Source: Paenibacillus piscarius (GTDB lineage Bacteria; Bacillota; Bacilli; Paenibacillales; Paenibacillaceae). Taken from it: 64,000 nucleotides of DNA. Numbering within the stretch: position 1 is the first letter of the stretch; every line of letters begins with the position of its first letter. Under the pieces are notes generated by a model, which was given only the letters and a program-made list of their open reading frames with translations, had not been told where the DNA came from and searched no databases. Shown piece after piece: positions 53,842 to 62,916 of the stretch. Both the position numbers and the translations under genes were made by a program. The DNA lies in assembly GCF_022234545.1 (NCBI RefSeq), contig NZ_JAIEUI010000003.1, positions 292,500 to 356,499 on the forward strand, in the 5' to 3' direction.

Positions 53842-53873
53842 TACAATACATACATAGAGATGAAAACGCTTCA
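53842..53873 (+). promoter_or_regulatory. -10 box and cre-like palindrome before the transporter operon
   Basis: TACAAT (53842-53847) is followed by TGAAAACGCTTCA (53861-53873), a cre-like TGAAA-CG-TTCA sequence about +8 to +20 from the start. CcpA-type control is possible; the 3' end departs from the strict consensus. Confidence 0.45.
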
Positions 53874-53908
53874 CACCATAAACGATAGGTATTTTGGAGG
53901 TCCACACG

Positions 53909-54898
53909 ATGGAGAACAAACGAAACACCAAGCCGGCTCCGGTGATGGGGGAGCTGCTTCCCGCCGCAATCGAAACCGGTTCAGGCCGCAAGCATCCGCT
54001 CTGGCGGAAGTTCTTAGCCCAGCGTCATCTGCAGACGATGGCCTTGCTCGGCGTAGCCTGGATGATTATTTTCAACTACATTCCGATCTACGGCTTGATT
54101 ATTTCCTTCAAGGAATATAACATCGTCAAGTCGATTGCTGAGGCTCCGTGGGTAGGGCTTACGCATTTCAGGGAATTGTTCGACGACGACGATCTGCCGA
54201 ACGTTATCTACAATACGCTGGGAATCAGTCTGATCAAGCTGCTGGTCGGGTTCCCGCTGCCGATTATATTCGCGCTCTTTCTGAATGAGGTCCGGTCTCT
54301 CCGGTACAAGAAGGCGATTCAGACGATCTCTTATCTGCCGCATTTTCTCTCCTGGGTAGTGCTTGGCGGGATACTTGCCACCTGGCTTGCCGATGTGGGG
54401 ATTATCAACAATATTCTGATGGCACTGCATATCATTGACCAGCCGATTACCTACCTGGCGGAGCCGGATTACTTCTGGACCATCATCATCTCCTCTGACA
54501 TCTGGAAGGAGCTGGGCTGGTCAGCCATTATCTATCTGGCGGCGATCGCCGGTGTCTCCCCTGAGATGTATGAGGCGGCGACAATTGACGGAGCCGGGCG
54601 GTTCCAGAAAATGTGGTATGTCACGCTGCCGGCCATCCGGGCCACGATCAGCATTCTGTTCATTCTGGCGGTCAGCGGGGTGCTAAGCTCCAACTTCGAT
54701 CAGATTCTGGTGCTGCGCAACTCACTGAATGACAGCGCTTCTAACGTCATTGACTATTACATTTATCAGACAGGTATCGTCTCTAACCGCTTCTCCTATT
54801 CTGCGGCGGTCACCCTGGTTAAGGCAGTTATCGCACTGATCCTGCTGCTGATTGCGAACCAGGTATCCAAAAAAATCAACGACACGTCGCTGTTCTAG
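53909..54898 (+). CDS. CUT1-type sugar ABC transporter permease (LplB/YteP-like)
   Basis: 329 residues from ATG 53909 (TTGGAGG eight bases upstream). A ~35-residue cytoplasmic N-terminal extension precedes six membrane helices. FNYIPIYGLIISFKEYN is diagnostic of the LplB/YteP group, and the coupling loop is YEAATIDGAGRFQKMWYVTLP. First gene of the unit permease-permease-binding protein-kinase-regulator. There is no ATPase gene; such transporters commonly use a shared MsmX-type ATPase. Confidence 0.92.
   Translation: MENKRNTKPAPVMGELLPAAIETGSGRKHPLWRKFLAQRHLQTMALLGVAWMIIFNYIPIYGLIISFKEYNIVKSIAEAPWVGLTHFRELFDDDDLPNVIYNTLGISLIKLLVGFPLPIIFALFLNEVRSLRYKKAIQTISYLPHFLSWVVLGGILATWLADVGIINNILMALHIIDQPITYLAEPDYFWTIIISSDIWKELGWSAIIYLAAIAGVSPEMYEAATIDGAGRFQKMWYVTLPAIRATISILFILAVSGVLSSNFDQILVLRNSLNDSASNVIDYYIYQTGIVSNRFSYSAAVTLVKAVIALILLLIANQVSKKINDTSLF
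53968..53981. promoter_or_regulatory. Intragenic 14-nt copy of the LacI operator
   Basis: AATCGAAACCGGTT is identical to the first 14 bases of the palindrome at 47801 and lies about 60 bp inside the first permease gene. It may be an auxiliary repressor site or chance. Confidence 0.35.
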
Positions 54899-54916
54899 GA
54901 CAAGGAGGAACAATCT

Positions 54917-55807
54917 ATGTTTTCGCTCAATCGCAGAACCAAAGGCGAAGTCTTATTCGATAGCATTAACAATCTGGTGATGCTCTGCATCTGCTTCCTG
55001 ACGCTCTACCCGATCTGGTATGTGCTGATTAACGCCTTCAATGACGGCAATGATGCTATGCTGGGCGGAATCTACTGGTGGCCGCGGATGTTCACCCTGA
55101 AGAACTTCGAGGCGGTCTTCGCAAGCCCCGGCATTATGCTGGCGATGGCCATTACCGTAGCCAAGACAGTAGTCGGTGTCGCCGTCCATGTATTCTTCAC
55201 AGCGATGGTCGCCTATGCTCTATCCCGCAAGGATCTGGTGGGCGGCAAAATCTACATTCTGATCGGTACGGTCACCCTGTTCTTCAACGGCGGGCTGATC
55301 CCGACCTTCCTGCTGAACCGCGATCTGCATCTGCTCGATAATTTCCTGGTCTATATCATTCCGGTGATGTTCAGCTTCTTCGACCTCATTATCTTCATGA
55401 CCTTCTTCCGGGAGATCCCGGATGGCCTGGATGAGGCGGCGCGGATTGACGGGGCCAACGACTGGTCGATTCTGCTGCGGATTGTGCTTCCGGTCTCGAT
55501 GCCGGTTATTGCCACCATCGCGCTGTTCCACGGGGTTTATCAGTGGAATGATTATTTTACCGGGATTATCTATATCAACAACGTGGATCTGCAGCCGATT
55601 CAGACCTATCTGTTCCGGGTCGTGGCCCAGTCCAGCTCCAATACGATGATGACCGCTGTCCAGGGCAGCGCGGCCACAAGAACGGTCACTTCACAGTCGA
55701 TCAAGCTGGCTACGATGGTCGTGACCACATTGCCGATCGTGTTCGTCTATCCGTTCCTGCAGCGTTATTTCGTCAAAGGCATGATGATTGGCTCGATCAA
55801 GGGTTAA
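54917..55807 (+). CDS. CUT1-type sugar ABC transporter permease (YtcP-like)
   Basis: 296 residues, six membrane helices. FLTLYPIWYVLINAFNDG near the N-terminus marks the YtcP/LplC group; LFFNGGLIPTFLLNRDL and the coupling loop LDEAARIDGANDWSILLRIVLP are visible. It starts 18 bp after its partner with AGGAGGAAC upstream. It forms the heterodimeric channel for an oligosaccharide. Confidence 0.92.
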   Translation: MFSLNRRTKGEVLFDSINNLVMLCICFLTLYPIWYVLINAFNDGNDAMLGGIYWWPRMFTLKNFEAVFASPGIMLAMAITVAKTVVGVAVHVFFTAMVAYALSRKDLVGGKIYILIGTVTLFFNGGLIPTFLLNRDLHLLDNFLVYIIPVMFSFFDLIIFMTFFREIPDGLDEAARIDGANDWSILLRIVLPVSMPVIATIALFHGVYQWNDYFTGIIYINNVDLQPIQTYLFRVVAQSSSNTMMTAVQGSAATRTVTSQSIKLATMVVTTLPIVFVYPFLQRYFVKGMMIGSIKG

Positions 55808-55905
55808 GCATCAGCAAACCACAGGTAACTCCTCCAACGCCCGGGTGTCTGAAGGGCTACGGGGTTGAGCTTATAAATATTACGATCTAGAAAAGGGGTA
55901 AACAA

Positions 55906-57606
55906 ATGGGCATGAAACATAAGCCGAAGAAAACGGTCCTGCTGATGTTGGGACTCATGCTGGCCTTATCGGCAACGGGCTGTGGTAACAGCAATAATGC
56001 TTCATCCGGAAACAAGACGAATGACAAGCCGGCGAACACGGAGGCAACAACGGCACCTGCAACAGACGCTGCAACTCCGGCGCCTGCAGCTTCGGCCGAT
56101 GAACCGGGCTGGAAAAGCGACACTTCACCGATTACCTTTGACTGGTATCTGAACTTCGCCTGGTTCCCGAATAAATGGGGTGTAGACCCTACTTCCCAAT
56201 ATGTGACCAAGAAGACTGGCGTTAACCTTAACTTCATCGTGCCTGCAGGCAATGAGAACGAGAAGCTGAACACTCTGATTGCTTCCGGCAAGCTGCCGGA
56301 CTTCATTACTCTCGGATACTGGGAAGATGCCATCAAAAAAATGATTGAAGGCGATCTCGTACTGCCGCTGAACAAGCTGGCTGATGAATATGATCCGTAC
56401 TTCTACAAGGTATCGGATAAGGATAAGCTGGGCTGGTACACTCAGCCGGACGGCAATGTCTATGGCTATCCGAACTCCTCGTCCTCCCCGGCTGACTATG
56501 AGAAATACGGCGATACCTATGTATCCAACCAGACCTTTGCGGTCCGCAAGGATATCTATGAAGCGATCGGCAGCCCGGATATGCGTACTCCTGAAGGCTT
56601 CCTCGCTGCACTGAAGGCTGCGAAGGAGAAGTTCCCTGAAGTGAACGGCCAGCCGCTGATTCCGCTCGGTCTGCATGAATTCACCGAGAACGGCAACGAC
56701 TCGCTGGAAGGCTACATTCAGAACTTCCTGAACATCCCTTGGGAGAAGGACGGCAAGGTGTATGACCGTGAGACGGACCCTGAGTATGTCCGCTGGATGA
56801 AGACCCTCCGCCAGGCCAACCAGGACGGACTCCTGGCTAAGGATATCTTCATTGACAAGCGTGCACAAATGGAAGAGAAGATTGTACAGGGACGTTACTT
56901 CGCCATGCTGTATCAGCGTACAGACTTCGCTTCGCAGCTCGGTACGATTTTCCAGAAGAATCCTGAGCAGGTGTACATTGCTGTAGACGGCCCGGCCAAC
57001 ACCAAGATGGACCCGCCGGCACTGAACGGCCCCGGGATCTCCGGCTGGACTGTAACGCTGATCTCCAAGAATGTGAAGGATAAAGCGCGTGCAATTAAGT
57101 TCCTCAGCTACCTGAACAGTGAAGAAGGCCAAAAGGATCTTTATCTGGGCGAAAAAGGCGTCAGCTATGATACAATTGACGGCAAGGACCAATTCCTGCC
57201 TGAAGCGCTGAAGCTGATGAACTCCGACCGCGGAGCCTTCGATAAGCAATACGGTTCTTCGTTCACCTTCTGGATGATGCAGAACACGAACATTACCGAC
57301 CAATGGAAGCCGGAATCGGTTGAGCCTTACAAGCAATTGGAAGACTGGACGAAGGGCAAGTCGATCAACACCTCCGAGTTCCAGCTGATTGACCCGACAG
57401 GCAACTCGCCGGAAGGCATCATCGCTACCAAGCTGAAACAGCTGCGCGGCAAAATGCTGCCGAAGCTCCTGATGGCAGATTCCGATGCTGAATTCGACAA
57501 GCTCTGGGCGGAATATCTGGAGAAGAAAGAGAAGGAAGGCCAGGCCACCTTCGATGCCTACCGCCAGACCAAATATGAAGAGAACAAGAAGAAGCTTGGA
57601 ATGTAA
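55906..57606 (+). CDS. Extracellular sugar-binding lipoprotein (LplA/YtcQ-like)
   Basis: 566 residues. Lipoprotein signal with lipobox SATGC (Cys26), Thr/Ala/Pro-rich linker, then a large family-1 solute-binding core (VNLNFIVPAGNENEKLN, SGKLPDFITLGYW). Length and KKTG..LNFIVPAG pattern fit the LplA/YtcQ group that binds complex oligosaccharides. Preceded by AAAGGGG. The hairpin at 57629 separates it from the kinase gene and would keep the binding protein in excess. Confidence 0.92.
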   Translation: MGMKHKPKKTVLLMLGLMLALSATGCGNSNNASSGNKTNDKPANTEATTAPATDAATPAPAASADEPGWKSDTSPITFDWYLNFAWFPNKWGVDPTSQYVTKKTGVNLNFIVPAGNENEKLNTLIASGKLPDFITLGYWEDAIKKMIEGDLVLPLNKLADEYDPYFYKVSDKDKLGWYTQPDGNVYGYPNSSSSPADYEKYGDTYVSNQTFAVRKDIYEAIGSPDMRTPEGFLAALKAAKEKFPEVNGQPLIPLGLHEFTENGNDSLEGYIQNFLNIPWEKDGKVYDRETDPEYVRWMKTLRQANQDGLLAKDIFIDKRAQMEEKIVQGRYFAMLYQRTDFASQLGTIFQKNPEQVYIAVDGPANTKMDPPALNGPGISGWTVTLISKNVKDKARAIKFLSYLNSEEGQKDLYLGEKGVSYDTIDGKDQFLPEALKLMNSDRGAFDKQYGSSFTFWMMQNTNITDQWKPESVEPYKQLEDWTKGKSINTSEFQLIDPTGNSPEGIIATKLKQLRGKMLPKLLMADSDAEFDKLWAEYLEKKEKEGQATFDAYRQTKYEENKKKLGM

Positions 57607-57628
57607 GCTTACCGAATATGGCCCAATT

Positions 57629-57655
57629 GCCCGCGACCTGCGGGCTTTTGGGTTT
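57629..57655 (+). terminator. Intercistronic terminator/attenuator between binding protein and kinase genes
   Basis: GCCCGC-GACCT-GCGGGC followed by TTTTGGGTTTT. The short stem suggests partial read-through into the kinase gene. Confidence 0.65.
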
Positions 57656-57675
57656 TCAACTTGTGCGAGGTGAAT

Positions 57676-59574
57676 ATGCGCGAACGAACAGGGGCATTAT
57701 GGAATTCTTTCCGCTACTGGTGGGGACGGAGATCACTGCAGAGCCGGCTGATTGCGGCTTATATCTTCATTATTCTGGGACCCAGCCTGCTGGTGTCCCT
57801 CTATTCGTACAAAGCGATCAATAATACGTATAAACGGGATTCGATTGAGAAGAACAGCTATCTCCTGCAGATGGAGAAGCTGTATGTGCTCAACCAGATT
57901 GAAGCGATGGAACGGGTCGCCCAGATGGCCTCCACGGATAAAGGGGTGGAGAGCTATCTGGTCAGCGAGGATGATCCTTCGCTAGGAGAACTGATTGATT
58001 TTAATACAACTACCTTTGTGAGCTTAAGCCAGATGCAATTCAATAATCCGAATATTGAGCATCTGCGGCTGTTCTCCAGCAACAAGAATGTGCATGAGCT
58101 GTGGCCGGTGATTTTCAGTGAGGACCGGGTATCGATGGAGCCATGGTTTCAAAAGGCGCTGCAGATGGAGGGACAGCATTACTGGTCCTTTCAGAAGCGG
58201 GATCCCGACCTAATGAAGCGCTACTCCGGGGAAGTGGAGGCCGGACCGGCCAAGGTGTCGCTGCTGAAGGAGAAAAGCATTCCTGCCGGGCATCATGTCG
58301 GGATGGTCCAGGTCGATATGCAGCTGAGCAAGTTCGCGCCGAAGGCGTTCACCTCTGTGCAGGACAATGAGTCGCAGATGATGATCGCAGATGAGGAGCT
58401 GAACCTGTTCACCCGGACGGACCACTCCTTCTTGGCGGAGAATCCGGGACTCTCTGCGGCAGTTAAAGAACGGCTGGATGTCTACCGTAAGACGGGGGAG
58501 TGGGTGATGGATTATGCGGAGAACGGGAATTCGTTCCTGCTGATTCAGGCGCCGCTGGAGCAGATTAATGCTTCCCTGGTCACGGTGGTCTCCATGAAGG
58601 GCCTGATGACGGATATCTCGCGTACCCGCAACCTGATTATCGGGGCGAATATCGTTTTTATTTTCCTGGTGACCGTCATAGCCTATATTATGAATGCCTT
58701 CATTCTGAAGAATCTCCGCCGCCTGACCGAGACGATGAAGAAGGTCCGCCGCGGTGAGCCCTACGGCAGCATCCGGGTCAACGGCGGAGGTGAGGTCGGG
58801 GAGCTGGCCCATCACTTCTCGAAGCTGCTGAATACGATCAATACGCTGGTGGCCCAGGCCGTCCATAAGCAGGCGCTCTCCAAGGAAGCGGAGCTGCGCA
58901 CGCTGCATAATCAGATCGATGCCCATTTTCTCTACAATACGCTGGAGAATATCAAAATGCTGGCGGAAATCGAGAACCAGCGTACAATCTCCGATGCTCT
59001 TACCCGGCTGGGCGGGATGATGCGTTATAATTTCAAGTGGAGCGGTGAATATGTGAAGCTGCGGGACGAGCTCCGCCACATTGAGAATTATATCGAGGTG
59101 ATGAACATCCGGTTCGAGCACACCATCCAGTTGGAGCTTCATATCGACAGCGCCTATCTGGAGGTGGAGGTGCTCAAGATGTCGCTGCAGCCGATTGTGG
59201 AGAACAGTGTCAAGCATGCCTGGAATGCGGACGGAGTGGAGCTTACCGATCGGGTTGTCCGGATTGACGTAACCGAGGCTGAGGGCGATCTCTTCATTGT
59301 CCTGCGCGACAACGGCCTTGGGCTGACCCCGGAGCGGCTGGCGGAGCTGCATGAGGCGATCTATGCGAAGGAAGAGCCAGGAGGTGCCGCAGAAGCGTCC
59401 GGTACCGGCGGGCGTTACAAGGCGGGAGGCGTCGGACTGCGCAATGTGCATCAGCGCCTGCAGCTGTTCTACGGCGAAGCCTACGGGCTGGAGGTGCAGA
59501 GTGAGGCAGGGAAGTGGACTGCGGTCTACATGTCACTGCCCAAAGTTCTATTGACGGGGGACAACCAACTATGA
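57676..59574 (+). CDS. YesM-type sensor histidine kinase
   Basis: 632 residues from ATG 57676 (GCGAGGTGA upstream). TM1 about 22-44, extracellular sensor region about 45-305, TM2 about 315-340, HAMP, then a His_kinase (PF06580) domain with QIDAHFLYNTLENI (His417) and HATPase with VENSVKHAW, RDNGLGL and GVGLRNVHQRL. This family pairs with AraC-type YesN regulators for sugar uptake. The ATGA overlap with the next gene confirms the pair. It probably senses the ligand-bound lipoprotein or a free oligosaccharide. Confidence 0.93.
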   Translation: MRERTGALWNSFRYWWGRRSLQSRLIAAYIFIILGPSLLVSLYSYKAINNTYKRDSIEKNSYLLQMEKLYVLNQIEAMERVAQMASTDKGVESYLVSEDDPSLGELIDFNTTTFVSLSQMQFNNPNIEHLRLFSSNKNVHELWPVIFSEDRVSMEPWFQKALQMEGQHYWSFQKRDPDLMKRYSGEVEAGPAKVSLLKEKSIPAGHHVGMVQVDMQLSKFAPKAFTSVQDNESQMMIADEELNLFTRTDHSFLAENPGLSAAVKERLDVYRKTGEWVMDYAENGNSFLLIQAPLEQINASLVTVVSMKGLMTDISRTRNLIIGANIVFIFLVTVIAYIMNAFILKNLRRLTETMKKVRRGEPYGSIRVNGGGEVGELAHHFSKLLNTINTLVAQAVHKQALSKEAELRTLHNQIDAHFLYNTLENIKMLAEIENQRTISDALTRLGGMMRYNFKWSGEYVKLRDELRHIENYIEVMNIRFEHTIQLELHIDSAYLEVEVLKMSLQPIVENSVKHAWNADGVELTDRVVRIDVTEAEGDLFIVLRDNGLGLTPERLAELHEAIYAKEEPGGAAEASGTGGRYKAGGVGLRNVHQRLQLFYGEAYGLEVQSEAGKWTAVYMSLPKVLLTGDNQL

Positions 59575-61154
59575 CTAATCTGCTGATTGTAGATGATGAG
59601 AAGATGATCCGTCAGGGCCTGAAGGCGATGATCGAACGGGAATACCCGTCTGTCTACAACGTATCGCTCGCGGGAAACGGGGCAGAAGCGCTGGAGCTGT
59701 ACAGGCAGCAGCGGCAAGAGGTAATCATTACAGACATCCGGATGCCGATTATGGACGGCATGACGCTGCTGGAGCGGCTGTCTGCGGAGGCGGGGCCGGG
59801 GGAGGCTCCGGCGGTGGTTATCCTCAGCGGACATGATGACTTTGAATATGCCAAAAGCGCGATCCGCTACCGCGTCAAGGATTATCTGCTGAAGCCGATC
59901 CGCCGGGAGGAGCTGTTCGGGATTCTCGAACGGATTGCCGAGGAGGGGGCGGAGCGCGAATCCAGCAGCCGCCGGCAGCAGCAGGAGGCGGAGAGCTACC
60001 GCCGCGAGCTGCGGGCGGCCCGGCTGCGCGGGTTCCTGCTGCAGCAGGAGGGCGAGGTATCCGCTGCCCAGCAGGAGGAGCTTGCGGCACTTGCAGTGCC
60101 TTTTACCGTAGGCGTGTTGAATTACTACCACTCTGACGGCACGAGAATGAAGCCTGGCGAAGTACAGGGTCTGCTGGAGCAGCTGGCCGGGCCGCTGGAG
60201 CAGCGCTTCGCGGAGATACTGACAGACGGGGAGGGGCGGCTGGTGCTGGTCGGCAGCGGGGAGCGCTTCCGGGAGCTGGCCGGGAAGGCCGGAGCCAAGG
60301 AGCTGAAGCGGCTGCTGCTGGGAATCAGCAGGGAGACGCTTCAGGCGGAACAGTTCCGCGCTGCCTACCTGGAAGCCTGCCGGGCGCTGGAGTATACGTT
60401 CCTGTCGCCGCAGGCCAGCTTCGTGGATTATACGGAGATACAGTCCGGACGGCTGAGCTTCCCCGCCCCGGAGGAGGAGCTGCGCAAGCTGCTGAATATG
60501 CTGGGAACGGACCGGGAGAAGGAGATTAAGGGGCTGCTTGGCGTTATTTTTCAGACCGAGCATTTGCCTCATCTCGATTTGAGTTACCTGGAGAACGTTG
60601 GACGGAGCATTAACGAACGGGTGCTGGATGAGGTGTTCCGTGCGCACGGCGAAGCTTCGGTGGAGGTGCTGAAGCTCTACCGTATGGTGGGGAATCTGCA
60701 TAACTTCCGCCATTTCCATGACTATTACCGGACGCTGGAGCATCTGCTCCTGAGTGTGAACGATTATATCATTGGCATCAAATCCGCCCATACGGAGCAC
60801 GCCGACATGGAGGAAGCGCTGGCCTACATCGAAGCGAATTACAGCCGTCCGCTCAACATGGCGATGGTCAGCAATTATGTGTCCCTGAACTATTCCTATT
60901 TCAGCGAGGCGTTCAAGGCCTACACCGGGGAGAGCTTCGTGCTCTATCTCAAAAAGGTCCGTATCCGCCACGCCAAAGAGCTGCTGTCCGATCACCGGAT
61001 CAAGCTGGCCTCCGTCTCGGAGGCCGTCGGCTTCGAGAACAGCAAGCAGTTCACGCGGGTGTTTAAGGAGCTGGAGGGCATCTCCCCCGGAGAATACCGG
61101 GCGAAGCTGATGCTGGGGCGCCATACCGGGCCGGCTGGTGATGAGGAGCCGTAA
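59571..61154 (+). CDS. YesN-type AraC-family response regulator
   Basis: 527 residues. Receiver domain (about 1-125) with VDDE, phospho-acceptor Asp55 in ITDIRMP and Lys in YLLKP. A long central region (about 130-410) of unknown fold. The C-terminal AraC double helix-turn-helix (about 420-515) has NYSRPLNMAMVSNYVSLNYS and SEAVGFENSKQFTRVFKELE. GGGGGA nine bases before the ATG. Likely activates the transporter operon via the direct repeats at 53784 and 53805. Confidence 0.93.
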   Translation: MTNLLIVDDEKMIRQGLKAMIEREYPSVYNVSLAGNGAEALELYRQQRQEVIITDIRMPIMDGMTLLERLSAEAGPGEAPAVVILSGHDDFEYAKSAIRYRVKDYLLKPIRREELFGILERIAEEGAERESSSRRQQQEAESYRRELRAARLRGFLLQQEGEVSAAQQEELAALAVPFTVGVLNYYHSDGTRMKPGEVQGLLEQLAGPLEQRFAEILTDGEGRLVLVGSGERFRELAGKAGAKELKRLLLGISRETLQAEQFRAAYLEACRALEYTFLSPQASFVDYTEIQSGRLSFPAPEEELRKLLNMLGTDREKEIKGLLGVIFQTEHLPHLDLSYLENVGRSINERVLDEVFRAHGEASVEVLKLYRMVGNLHNFRHFHDYYRTLEHLLLSVNDYIIGIKSAHTEHADMEEALAYIEANYSRPLNMAMVSNYVSLNYSYFSEAFKAYTGESFVLYLKKVRIRHAKELLSDHRIKLASVSEAVGFENSKQFTRVFKELEGISPGEYRAKLMLGRHTGPAGDEEP

Positions 61155-61258
61155 GGTGGGAACGGATGTAGGATTGGTTGTGAGTAAGAGGTCGGGTGGC
61201 AAGGCTGCCGTTTCTGGTCTATGATTGGGATAGACTGAAGCTTGGGAGGTTGCGACAC

Positions 61259-62062
61259 TTGGAAGAAATACAAGGAACATTGATAACTGCAGATAGGCTT
61301 GCTGCCGACTTCCGGGGACTGGGCGTACAGGAAGGAATGACGATCCTGCTGCATTCCTCCTTCAAGTCACTGGGGCAGTGGGTGGCTGGCGGTCCGGTTG
61401 CCGTAATTCTGGCGCTGGAGCAGGTGCTGGGCGAAGAGGGCACGCTGGTGATGCCGACGCAATCCTCGGATTTGACCGATCCGTCCGGCTGGAGCCGGCC
61501 GCCGGTGCCGGAGGGCTGGTGGCCGGGCATCCGGGAGCATATGCCTGCCTACGACCCAAGCCTCACGCCAACCCGGGGCATGGGGATTATCCCGGAATGC
61601 TTCCGTAAGCAGAAGGGCGTGCGGCGCAGCGACCATCCGGTTGACTCTTTTGCCGCTTGGGGGAAGCACCGGGATGCCATCATTGACGGGCATGGCCTGG
61701 AGTATGCCTTCGGGGAGCGGTCGCCGCTGGCCCGGATCTATGAGCTGGGAGGCAGCGTGTTGCTGCTGGGTGTGGACCATGGGAACAACACCTCGCTGCA
61801 TCTGGCGGAGCAACGGGCTGACTATGCCGGGAAGCAGGAGGTCATGGCAGGCGCGCCGATGCTGGTAGACGGAGTCAGACAATGGGTGGAGTTCAAGGAT
61901 TATAACTGGAACTCGGATGATTTCGCCCAGCTTGGCGCGGACTTCGGCCGGGAGACTGGACGGATTGTCAGCGGCCAGGTAGCCGCATCCGCAGCGCAGC
62001 TGGTCCCGCAGCGGGAGATTGTCGATTATGGCGTGAAGTGGCTGGAGCAGCACCGCAGGTAA
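61259..62062 (+). CDS. AAC(3)-family aminoglycoside N-acetyltransferase (YokD-like)
   Basis: 267 residues from TTG 61259, ten bases after GGGAGG; this gives the length and N-terminus expected of YokD/AAC(3). The frame is open to 61196. Conserved segments: MTILLHSSFKSLG, VMPTQSSDLTDPSGW, RSDHPVDSFAAWGKH and LLLGVDHGNNTSLH. The enzyme transfers acetyl from acetyl-CoA to the 3-amino group of 2-deoxystreptamine antibiotics. Chromosomal family members may have another natural substrate, so resistance is not certain. Confidence 0.85.
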   Translation: MEEIQGTLITADRLAADFRGLGVQEGMTILLHSSFKSLGQWVAGGPVAVILALEQVLGEEGTLVMPTQSSDLTDPSGWSRPPVPEGWWPGIREHMPAYDPSLTPTRGMGIIPECFRKQKGVRRSDHPVDSFAAWGKHRDAIIDGHGLEYAFGERSPLARIYELGGSVLLLGVDHGNNTSLHLAEQRADYAGKQEVMAGAPMLVDGVRQWVEFKDYNWNSDDFAQLGADFGRETGRIVSGQVAASAAQLVPQREIVDYGVKWLEQHRR

Positions 62063-62097
62063 TTATTGATACATATTGGGTAAAGGGGAATCGGAAT

Positions 62098-62733
62098 TTG
62101 ACGACGACTACAGTGTATATTACCAGACACGGGCAGACGGAATGGAATGTGCAGAAGCGGATGCAGGGCCACCAGGATTCGCCGCTGACTCCGCTGGGGG
62201 TGCAGCAGGCAGAGTGGCTGGGCAAGGCGATGCAGGATGTGCATCTGGATGCCGTATATGCCAGTTCAAGCCCGAGGGCGCTGCGGACGGCAGAAATTAT
62301 CCGGGGCGAGCGGGAGATTCCGCTGGCCGCCTTCGACGAATTCAAAGAGATCCGCCTGGGCATCTGGGAAGGCCGGGACGCCGGGGAGCTGGAGGTTCAG
62401 TACCCGGAGCAGCATCAGCTCTTCTGGGGCGACCCCGGGCTGTTCAGCATCCCGGGCGGCGAGACCTTCGCCGAGGTGCAGGAGCGCGCGCTCGGCAAGC
62501 TGCGCGAGCTGATCGCCCTTCATGAAGGCGGCACGATACTGATCGCGACTCATACGGTGGTCGTGAAGGTGCTGATGGCTTATTTTGAAGACCGGGCGAT
62601 GGAGAAGCTGTGGGATCTGCCCTACATTCACCCTACCTGCCTGTGCAGAATCGATATCACGGACGGCGTGCCGGAGATCGTGCTGCACGGGGACACGAGT
62701 CATTATGTGACCAGTGAGGGTGAGGCTGATTAG
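62098..62733 (+). CDS. Histidine phosphatase superfamily protein (phosphoglycerate-mutase-like)
   Basis: 211 residues from TTG 62098 (GTAAAGGGGAATC nine bases upstream). The catalytic RHG motif is in YITRHGQTEWN near residues 8-18; SSSPRALRTAEI, the acid Glu in EIRLGIWEG and the second His in IATHTVVVKVL complete the active site. Probably a broad-specificity phosphatase (PhoE/CobC type), not a glycolytic mutase. It follows the acetyltransferase by 35 bp and may share its transcript. Confidence 0.9.
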   Translation: MTTTTVYITRHGQTEWNVQKRMQGHQDSPLTPLGVQQAEWLGKAMQDVHLDAVYASSSPRALRTAEIIRGEREIPLAAFDEFKEIRLGIWEGRDAGELEVQYPEQHQLFWGDPGLFSIPGGETFAEVQERALGKLRELIALHEGGTILIATHTVVVKVLMAYFEDRAMEKLWDLPYIHPTCLCRIDITDGVPEIVLHGDTSHYVTSEGEAD

Positions 62734-62778
62734 AGAGTGATTCCGGCTACCGGGACACGCATGTGATAGAGGGACAAT

Positions 62779-62813
62779 AAACAGGCGGTGTGCGTGATGC
62801 GCACCGCTTGTTT
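62779..62813 (+). terminator. Terminator after the phosphatase gene
   Basis: AAACAGGCGGTGTGCG pairs with TGCGCACCGCTTGTTT across a short loop; the right arm ends in GTTT. Confidence 0.7.
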
Positions 62814-62916
62814 GGCGTGGGGCGGGCGGTGGGGAGGAGCTTTAATGAGTGAGGAATGTAGGTTGGATGTACGGAGTGCGAGAATGAAGCTGGATTGGTG
62901 TGGCCTGCGCTGAAAT

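Noticed and set aside
59526-61280. Long minus-strand frame (584 codons) over the YesN gene
   Set aside because: Antisense of a response regulator with intact receiver and AraC domains. Composition is Gln/Leu/Arg-rich as in other shadow frames here.
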